This document shows, in pieces, positions 7,805 to 14,142 of a stretch of 15,924 nt of DNA. Each line of letters opens with the position of its first letter. Within the stretch, counting starts at the first letter, position 1. The DNA is from Candidatus Schekmanbacteria bacterium (lineage in GTDB: Bacteria; Schekmanbacteria; GWA2-38-11; J061): NCBI GenBank assembly GCA_003695725.1, contig RFHX01000013.1, positions 1 to 15,924 on the forward strand. The letters run 5' to 3'. Under the pieces are notes generated by a model. It was given only the letters and a program-made list of their open reading frames with translations, ran no database searches and was not told where the DNA came from. The position numbers and the translations under genes were made by a program.

Positions 7805-10057
7805 ATGAAGTTACTAAAAGATTTCAAACTATCTCCAAAAAAAGTAGGATTCATTACAACTCTACTAATATTTGTCATTGCCTTTTATCATGGTCCAATG
7901 CAGCGCATTTCTATTATCAATCGTCTTGAATTGATGACTCTTGATTTCAGGTTTAAAATAAGGGGTGTTGAAAAGCTGCCTGAAGATGTAAAAATTGTGG
8001 CAATAGACAATGATTCAATCAAAAAAATAGGCAGATGGCCTTGGGACAGAAAAATCATTGCAAAGCTTGTGGACAAGTTAAGCGCCGCCAGTGCAAGTGT
8101 AATCACTCTCGATATCATCTTCAGTGAACCGCAAATATCAGAAGAATCGAAACTCATTTCCAACCTGATAGAAAAAATAAAAAAAGAGAACAAGGGAAAT
8201 CAAATGAAAGCACTTATTGAGGATTTGAAGGAGAAACTAAAAAACCTCGATAGTGACCAAATACTTGCCGAATCCTTCGAAAATGCAGGAAATGTAATCC
8301 TTGCAATGTCTATGAACCCTTTTTCTCCTGAAATAAAAGAACTCGATTCTGATACATTGGAAAATCTTGCACGCTCTTCATATTTTCTTGAAGAAGATGA
8401 AGCCAATTTAAAAGAAGAAATCGAGCCAATCGAGGCAAAGGAGGTTTTGATACCGCTCAACAAGTTTATGGATACGGCTTATGCAGTTGGAAACGCCGAA
8501 GCTGTAAGCACAGATATAGATGGAGTCGTAAGAAAGGAATGGATGATTGAAAAATATATGGATGCTCTTTATCCCTGTCTTGCCTTATGGGCAACAATGG
8601 TGCATCTAAATGCAGACATTGACCAACTAAAAATAATATTCGGTGAAAGCGTACAACTGAAAGATATAAATATACCAATCGATGAGAGAGGCAGATACCT
8701 TATATCCTATTATGGACCGCAGGGAACTGTGCCCTATTACTCAGCGGTTGATGTATTGGAAGGAAAGATAGATTCAGACACCTTTAAAGATAAGATGGTT
8801 TTTGTAGGATATGCGGCAACAGGATTAGGAGATAAATGGGTAACTCCATTTGGAATTATGTTTGGAGTTGAAAAACAAGCAACAATTGCACAAAACTTTT
8901 TGGATAGAAAATTTTTGGTTCATCCTGCTTTGGCAATCCTTTATGACCTTTTTTCAATCCTATTGATAGGCACGATTCTTTCCTTTACATTGACAAAACT
9001 TTCACCTTCCAAGAGCGGTTTTTTGGCTCTGGCAGTCTTTATCTTGGTAATCATAATCATATCTTCAATCTTCATATACTACAATATATGGATAAATATG
9101 GTTTTCCCTCTTTTAACTACAGCATCATTATATGTATCTATAACATCTTATAGATTTCTTACTGAAGAAAAGGAAAAACGGAAAATTCGTGGTGCCTTTC
9201 AGCAATATTTAAGCCCTTCTGTTGTGAATGAAGTTACTAAAGACCCTTCCAAATTGAAATTGGGAGGAGAAGAAAAACCCCTTACAATTCTTTTTTCCGA
9301 TATCAGGGGGTTCACTTCTATTTCTGAAGCCCTAACCCCTGTTGAGCTGGTCCATCTCTTGAACGAATACTTCAATGAAATGACATATGTCATTACAGAG
9401 CAAAACGGAGGGACATTGGACAAATTTATAGGTGACGCAATAATGGCATTTTGGGGGGCGCCTGTAGAAATAGAGAATCATGCAGAAAAAGCCTGCCTTT
9501 CAGCACTTGGAATGATGGAAGGTTTAAAAAAATTAAGGGAAAAATGGGACAAAGAAGGGAAACCTCCTGTTGATATTGGAATAGGAATTAATACAGGAAA
9601 TGTCGTTGTTGGTAATATGGGTTCTGACAGAAGATTTGATTATACCGTAATGGGTGATGGAGTAAATCTTGCTTCACGGCTCGAAGGTATAAATAAAACC
9701 TATGGCACGAATATAATAATAAGTGAATTTACAGAAAAGGAAATTCCGGAATATTTCATCAGAAGAGAGGTTGACCTTGTGCGCGTCAAAGGGAAGCTGA
9801 AACCGGTAAAAATTTACGAATTGATGGGAACAACGGAAAATGAAAACGGATTGATAGAAAAAGCATCTCTTTTTATAGAAGGAATAAAACTTTATGAAAA
9901 AAGAAAATGGAAAGAAGCAAAAGAAATTTTCAAAGCAGTGATTGAAAAATATCCCAACGACGGGCCATCAAAGGTCTATATTGAAAGATGCAGCGCCTAT
10001 GAGATTTCACCACCTCCAGAAGATTGGGACGGTGTATTTGTTATGACTACAAAATAA
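7805..10057 (+). CDS. CHASE2-domain class III adenylate cyclase
   Basis: A 750-residue inner-membrane sensor that would make cAMP from ATP. An N-terminal membrane helix (14-29) is followed by an extracytoplasmic CHASE2 domain (about 30-370; VKIVAIDNDSIKKIGRWPW, VITLDIIFSEP, MVFVGYAATGLGD), three membrane helices (about 376-397, 404-425, 429-449), a short linker and a cyclase domain (about 490-670). Metal-binding Asp residues are D499 in FSDIRGFT and D544 in FIGDAIMAFW. The base-reading pair appears to be K540 and T614 (DYTVMGD), the class IIIb pattern, and N621 and R625 in VNLASR are the transition-state residues, so it looks active. The tail (680-750) is a TPR-like helix pair ending in PPPEDWDGVFVMT, common in this cyclase group. 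It is divergent from the envelope unit. No clear ribosome site precedes the ATG. The CHASE2 ligand is unknown. Confidence 0.95.
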   Translation: MKLLKDFKLSPKKVGFITTLLIFVIAFYHGPMQRISIINRLELMTLDFRFKIRGVEKLPEDVKIVAIDNDSIKKIGRWPWDRKIIAKLVDKLSAASASVITLDIIFSEPQISEESKLISNLIEKIKKENKGNQMKALIEDLKEKLKNLDSDQILAESFENAGNVILAMSMNPFSPEIKELDSDTLENLARSSYFLEEDEANLKEEIEPIEAKEVLIPLNKFMDTAYAVGNAEAVSTDIDGVVRKEWMIEKYMDALYPCLALWATMVHLNADIDQLKIIFGESVQLKDINIPIDERGRYLISYYGPQGTVPYYSAVDVLEGKIDSDTFKDKMVFVGYAATGLGDKWVTPFGIMFGVEKQATIAQNFLDRKFLVHPALAILYDLFSILLIGTILSFTLTKLSPSKSGFLALAVFILVIIIISSIFIYYNIWINMVFPLLTTASLYVSITSYRFLTEEKEKRKIRGAFQQYLSPSVVNEVTKDPSKLKLGGEEKPLTILFSDIRGFTSISEALTPVELVHLLNEYFNEMTYVITEQNGGTLDKFIGDAIMAFWGAPVEIENHAEKACLSALGMMEGLKKLREKWDKEGKPPVDIGIGINTGNVVVGNMGSDRRFDYTVMGDGVNLASRLEGINKTYGTNIIISEFTEKEIPEYFIRREVDLVRVKGKLKPVKIYELMGTTENENGLIEKASLFIEGIKLYEKRKWKEAKEIFKAVIEKYPNDGPSKVYIERCSAYEISPPPEDWDGVFVMTTK

Positions 10058-10185
10058 TCGCTTGCAAAGAACATTCCAAAAATCAATAATGAAACAGTTC
10101 TACATATTTTTTATCTGAAGCATCTCGAGAAAAAGGATCAACAAATTTAACACACGCTCAAATGGTTAAACCTTCTTTGCACCCT
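10058..10185. other. convergent intergenic gap without a recognised terminator
   Basis: The cyclase gene and the decaheme cytochrome gene end facing each other across 128 nt. No stem followed by a T-tract was found on either strand. The only symmetry is a 9-bp inverted pair, TGCAAAGAA at 10063-10071 and TTCTTTGCA at 10173-10181, about 100 nt apart, which is too distant to be a terminator. Confidence 0.5.
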
Positions 10186-11310
10186 TTACTCTTTATCGCA
10201 TCTAATAATTTCAACATCTCTCTGTGTGTCGAAATCAGGATCCTGTCTCATATTATGACAGCGCTTGCAGGTAACTGACATTCCGCAGGTGGGACAGTCG
10301 CTTGTAATACCATAGATGGTATCCATCTTTTTATTTTTAGGTGCCTTGATATGGTCTTTCCCGGGACCGTGACAAGTTTCACAACCAACTTCCCTTAAAT
10401 AAGGCGTATTTTCAGCATCTATAAATCCGCTCCTTCTGCCATATCCTGTAGTATGACATCTGATACAGCGCGTTGTTTTTTCCTCCTTTTCATCTTCAAG
10501 CGTCTCATAACTTTCAGAATGTTTCGTGGAGAGCCATTTCTTGTATGCCTTTTGATGACATTTGATACATTTGTCATTTCCAACATATGCAGTCCCTTTT
10601 TTCACTTCCGGCTTTTCCTCGAGGAAGACTACATTTTTTTCTTTTTCTACCTTGCTTTCTATTTTCGAAAAGTCAGCAGTTACTCTACCATGGCCAACCA
10701 AAGAATACATCGACTTTAAATCGAAGTCAGGGTCATTATCTGCATTATGACAATCCTTGCAGATCTCCTCATTCGGTTTTCTAATAATAAGCTGTTTACG
10801 TTTTAGTTTTTCTAAATGCCTCTTATAAAGTGGATGGCATCTGTCACAATCTGCAGCCATACCTTCAACTTTGCCAAGCTGGTGACAGGAAGTGCACATA
10901 GAAAGCTTAAATTCGCCAATCTCTATTTTTTCAATATGTAGGCTTGCAGGCCCGTGGCAGGATTCACATTGGACGCCTATCAATTCAGGTGTCTCTTCAA
11001 GGCTTCTAAATCCTCCACGTTTCCCATATCCTGTTGTATGGCAGGGAATACACTTCTTATCATCATCCTTCCCACGTGAAGCAAGTGAAATGAAAGCTTT
11101 TTTATGTTTACTATTTGAAAAACTTCTTACAATCTCAAAGTGACACCTTATACACTGGCTTTTCCCGACAAAATCAGCCCTTCTATCAAATAATTCATCA
11201 AACTGTCTGTATTCAAGGGCTGAAGCTGAAAAAGCCAAACAAATGGCGATAAGAACAAATAAAATTTTTAATAGCAGATTTTTTTTATTCATAGAAAAAA
11301 TCAATTTCAT
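10186..11310 (-). CDS. decaheme c-type cytochrome, internally duplicated
   Basis: An exported electron-transfer protein of 374 residues. A signal peptide (1-31, ending SASA) is followed by ten CXXCH heme sites whose first Cys is at 53, 87, 115, 139, 155, 184, 248, 282, 310 and 348. The spacing and the CHTTGYG and CESCHGP/CETCHGP motifs fit the cytochrome c554-like multiheme group. The protein is a tandem duplication: half A (about 47-200) and half B (about 240-365) share VG-x-x-x-CI-x-CH, CHTTGYG-x-R-x-GF, E-x-CHGP and DPDFD. Half A carries six hemes and half B four; where A has CTSCH and CDRCH, B has only CPTCG (339-343), which lacks the His ligand. A charged linker joins them. It would act in the periplasm; the electron partner is unknown. 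It follows rfbD by 34 nt and may be co-transcribed, though it has no evident tie to sugar synthesis. A second ATG at codon 7 is an alternative start. Confidence 0.92.
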   Translation of the reverse strand: MKLIFSMNKKNLLLKILFVLIAICLAFSASALEYRQFDELFDRRADFVGKSQCIRCHFEIVRSFSNSKHKKAFISLASRGKDDDKKCIPCHTTGYGKRGGFRSLEETPELIGVQCESCHGPASLHIEKIEIGEFKLSMCTSCHQLGKVEGMAADCDRCHPLYKRHLEKLKRKQLIIRKPNEEICKDCHNADNDPDFDLKSMYSLVGHGRVTADFSKIESKVEKEKNVVFLEEKPEVKKGTAYVGNDKCIKCHQKAYKKWLSTKHSESYETLEDEKEEKTTRCIRCHTTGYGRRSGFIDAENTPYLREVGCETCHGPGKDHIKAPKNKKMDTIYGITSDCPTCGMSVTCKRCHNMRQDPDFDTQRDVEIIRCDKE

Positions 11311-11344
11311 TACTTAAAAAGATTTACCAACTTCTAATATGAAA

Positions 11345-12211
11345 TCATTTCAATTTCAAATTTCTAATAAAAGCGCTTAAAGCTTCATCCCACACTTTTA
11401 TAGATATATTGGCATCCCTTTTAATTTTAGAACAATCTAAAACTGAATACTTAGGCCTAACAGCTGGACGCTTTATCATTGAGCTTTTTATCGCATTAAT
11501 CTGTGCTGGCAAACCTGATACCTCAAAAATCTTTTTAGCAAAATCATACCAAGAACATTCGCCTGCCGATGAAAAATTATAAACTCCTCTGCAGTTATTA
11601 TTCAACAACCCTACGACAGCATAGGCAACTTCATCTGTCAATGTAGGTGATCCAATCTGATCATCAACGACCTCTATAATCTCTCCTCTTTTTTGCTTGT
11701 CCAACATCGTAAAAACAAAATTTTTACCTCCCTCACCATATAACCATTCTGTGCGAAGGATAATGTAATCGTCTGTCGCTTCAATGAGAGACTTTTCTCC
11801 TAAATATTTACTTTCACCGTAAAAGTTCAAAGGCGAGGGAATGTCTTCTTCTTTATAAGGGGATTTCTTAGTTCCATCAAAAATATAATCTGTACTAATA
11901 TGAACAACAAGAGCATTCCTTTTGTTAGATATCTCAGCAATATTATAAACTCCCTCTGCATTGACCTTCATAGCCCTTTCACGCTCAGTTTCACAAGCAT
12001 CGACATCTGTAAATGCGGCACAATTGATTACAACTTGCGGAGAAAACCTATCAAACATTTCAGCAATAGTATCAGGTTTGGTTATATCAACCTCCGAAAT
12101 AGCAAACCCTCTTGTATCAAAATGATTCTCTGAAACAATTCTTGTCATTGCTTGCCCAAGCATTCCACGGGCGCCTAAAACTGCGATCTTTTTTTTCTTT
12201 TGGCTATTCAT
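11345..12211 (-). CDS. rfbD: dTDP-4-dehydrorhamnose reductase
   Basis: RfbD/RmlD reduces dTDP-4-keto-L-rhamnose to dTDP-L-rhamnose with NAD(P)H, the last step of dTDP-rhamnose synthesis, in the cytoplasm. The 288-residue protein has normal length and the SDR-extended features: nucleotide-binding VLGARGMLGQ (11-20), VINCAAFTDVDACE (61-74), HISTDYIFDG (104-113) with the catalytic Thr, and YGESK (131-135) providing the Tyr-x3-Lys pair; YNFSSAGECSWYDFA later is also typical. It lies 53 nt after rfbB. The protein starts with a short Lys-rich leader (MNSQKKKK). The ATG has no strong ribosome site. Confidence 0.94.
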   Translation of the reverse strand: MNSQKKKKIAVLGARGMLGQAMTRIVSENHFDTRGFAISEVDITKPDTIAEMFDRFSPQVVINCAAFTDVDACETERERAMKVNAEGVYNIAEISNKRNALVVHISTDYIFDGTKKSPYKEEDIPSPLNFYGESKYLGEKSLIEATDDYIILRTEWLYGEGGKNFVFTMLDKQKRGEIIEVVDDQIGSPTLTDEVAYAVVGLLNNNCRGVYNFSSAGECSWYDFAKKIFEVSGLPAQINAIKSSMIKRPAVRPKYSVLDCSKIKRDANISIKVWDEALSAFIRNLKLK

Positions 12212-12264
12212 CTAAAATTGAGAAAAGACTGAATAGAGATTAGGAATAAGGACTAATAATATCT

Positions 12265-13269
12265 TTATCTATTCAGATAATGCTTCTCATAATATTCCCT
12301 ATATTCTCCACTCTTGATTTTTTGCCACCAATTTTTATTTTCCTTATACCACTTTATTGTAAGCTCTATTCCTTCTTCAAATTTTATTTTTGGTTCCCAT
12401 CCCAACTTTTCTTTTATATAAGTTGAATCCATTGCATAACGACGGTCATGTCCGGGCCTGTCTTTTACAAATTTTATCAATGATTCGCTCTTGCCAAGGC
12501 GCGCAACAATCTCTTTAGCGATATCGATATTTCTTTTTTCACAATTTCCCCCAATATTATAAACTTCTCCCTCCTTCCCTTTGAAAAGCACCGTCTCAAT
12601 TGCGCGACAATGGTCATCAACATAAATCCAATCTCTTATATTGAGCCCATCGCCATAGACTGGAAGTTCTCTATCTTCAATAGCATTAGTGATCATCAGC
12701 GGGATAAACTTTTCCGGAAATTGAAAAGGTCCATAATTATTTGAACATCTCGTGATAATTGAAGGAAAGCCATATGTTTTAAAATAGCTTCTCACAAGAA
12801 AATCTGCAGATGCTTTGCTTGCAGAATAGGGGCTGTTTGGTGCCAATGGTGTTTTCTCAGAAAAGAGCCCCTCCTTTCCAAGAGAACCATAAACTTCATC
12901 CGTTGAAATCTGGATAAACCTTTCAATTCTATTCTCCCGTGCCGCCTGCAAAAGCGTATAAGTGCCAAAGACATTAGTTTTAAGAAAGAGCGAAGGGTCA
13001 TCGATACTTCGGTCAACATGCGATTCAGCGGCAAAATTTATGACTGCATCTACACCCTTCATCGATTCTTTCATTGCATCAAAATCATTTATATCAGCTC
13101 TAATGAAACTATAACGAGGATTATCCGAAACATCTTCAAGATTTTCCAAGCATCCTGCATAAGTGAGAAGGTCTATATTTATAATTGAACAATCGCTGTG
13201 CTTATTGAGCATCAGCCTTATAAAATTTGAGCCTATAAAGCCCGCCCCCCCTGTTACAAAGAGTTTCAA
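12265..13269 (-). CDS. rfbB: dTDP-glucose 4,6-dehydratase
   Basis: RfbB/RmlB converts dTDP-glucose to dTDP-4-keto-6-deoxyglucose using tightly bound NAD, the second step of dTDP-rhamnose synthesis and a branch point to other deoxysugars. The 334-residue protein is full length: GGAGFIGSNF (7-16), NIDLLTYAG (31-39), FAAESHVDRS (79-88), the catalytic TDEVYG (123-128; D124 and E125), Y148-x3-K152, RCSNNYGPFQFPEK (174-187) and YGDGLNIRDWIYVDDHC. The start is TTG: AGGAG at 13280-13276 stands 6 nt before it, and the Rossmann strand begins at once (KLFVTGGAG). It starts 17 nt after rfbA ends, so the two are surely one transcript. Confidence 0.97.
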   Translation of the reverse strand: MKLFVTGGAGFIGSNFIRLMLNKHSDCSIINIDLLTYAGCLENLEDVSDNPRYSFIRADINDFDAMKESMKGVDAVINFAAESHVDRSIDDPSLFLKTNVFGTYTLLQAARENRIERFIQISTDEVYGSLGKEGLFSEKTPLAPNSPYSASKASADFLVRSYFKTYGFPSIITRCSNNYGPFQFPEKFIPLMITNAIEDRELPVYGDGLNIRDWIYVDDHCRAIETVLFKGKEGEVYNIGGNCEKRNIDIAKEIVARLGKSESLIKFVKDRPGHDRRYAMDSTYIKEKLGWEPKIKFEEGIELTIKWYKENKNWWQKIKSGEYREYYEKHYLNR

Positions 13270-13275
13270 TTTTTT

Positions 13276-13280
13276 CTCCT
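13276..13280 (-). promoter_or_regulatory. ribosome binding site supporting the TTG start of rfbB
   Basis: AGGAG on the minus strand lies 6 nt before the TTG at 13269-13267, inside the 17-nt gap between rfbA and rfbB. The protein begins directly with the Rossmann strand, so no upstream start is needed. Confidence 0.75.
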
Positions 13281-13286
13281 AATCTT

Positions 13287-14018
13287 TTAATCTAAATTAT
13301 TGGCTCCCGTTTCTGCTACAAGATTCGTTGCGCGTCTCAACGATTTGAATGTTCCAGCATCAGTCCACCAACCTTCGAGAATATCCCATTCCATCTCCCC
13401 CATCTCTATATAGGCATTATTTACATCAGTAATCTCCAGCTCTCCACGCTCTGAAGGTTTTAAATTTCTTATAATATCGAAAACTTTGTTGTCATACATA
13501 TATATCCCTGTTACGGCGTAATTCGATTTGGGATTCTTTGGTTTTTCCTCAATCTTGACTACTTTTTTCCCATCCAATACAGGCACTCCAAAACGATGAG
13601 GATCTTCTACTTCTTTTAGGATAATCCTTGCACCTTTTTCTTGTTTTTTGAAAAGTTCAACCTGCCTCCTTATATTTTTTTCTATTATATTGTCTCCAAG
13701 GATGATGCAGAGTTTCTTCCCTTCTGAAAAATGCTCTGCCAACGAAAGGGCATCGGCAATTCCACCTTCCCCTTCCTGATAAGTGTAATTGATATGCTTT
13801 AGACCGAATTCTTTTCCATTGCCTAACAGTTTGAGAAAATCACCTGCATGATTACCGCCAGTTACAATTAGAATATCCTCTATTCCAGCGTTAACGAGAG
13901 TCGTTATAGGGTAGTAAATCATCGGTTTATCATATACTGGAAGCAGATGTTTATTGGTAATTTTTGTAAGGGGAAGCATCCTCGTCCCCAATCCGCCTGC
14001 AAGAATTACTCCTTTCAT
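13287..14018 (-). CDS. rfbA: glucose-1-phosphate thymidylyltransferase, short form
   Basis: RfbA/RmlA-type enzyme that joins glucose-1-phosphate and dTTP to give dTDP-glucose, the first step of the pathway completed by rfbB and rfbD downstream. Signature pieces are GGLGTRMLPLTK (8-19), NKHLLPVYDKPMIYYP (22-37), LGDNI (107-111) with the metal-binding Asp, EEKPKNPKSNYAVTGIYMYD (157-176) and GELEITDVN (192-200). It has 243 residues against about 290 in the enterobacterial enzyme and lacks the C-terminal extension of some 45 residues; the QEGEGGIADAL stretch (81-91) is typical of the short-form subgroup, so this is a natural length and not a truncation. Specificity for another nucleotide or sugar cannot be excluded, but the rfbB/rfbD context favours dTDP-glucose. 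ATG start with AGAGGT about 7 nt upstream. Confidence 0.88.
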   Translation of the reverse strand: MKGVILAGGLGTRMLPLTKITNKHLLPVYDKPMIYYPITTLVNAGIEDILIVTGGNHAGDFLKLLGNGKEFGLKHINYTYQEGEGGIADALSLAEHFSEGKKLCIILGDNIIEKNIRRQVELFKKQEKGARIILKEVEDPHRFGVPVLDGKKVVKIEEKPKNPKSNYAVTGIYMYDNKVFDIIRNLKPSERGELEITDVNNAYIEMGEMEWDILEGWWTDAGTFKSLRRATNLVAETGANNLD

Positions 14019-14142
14019 TGTTATTACCTCTGAGTTAAATTAAAGTTACACTTTTTTATTAGCACAATCATTAAAAAGGTGGCAAATAAAAATATCAGCT
14101 TAACAATAAGGGAGGAAATAATCGGAAAGGAACATATTGTTT

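Noticed and set aside
10062-10181. Inverted pair TGCAAAGAA / TTCTTTGCA in the convergent gap
   Set aside because: The arms are about 100 nt apart, lack a T-tract and could arise by chance; not a terminator or attachment site on this evidence.
10282-10296. CPTCG counted as an eleventh heme site in the cytochrome
   Set aside because: The axial His is replaced by Gly, so it does not meet the CXXCH rule; only ten sites were counted.
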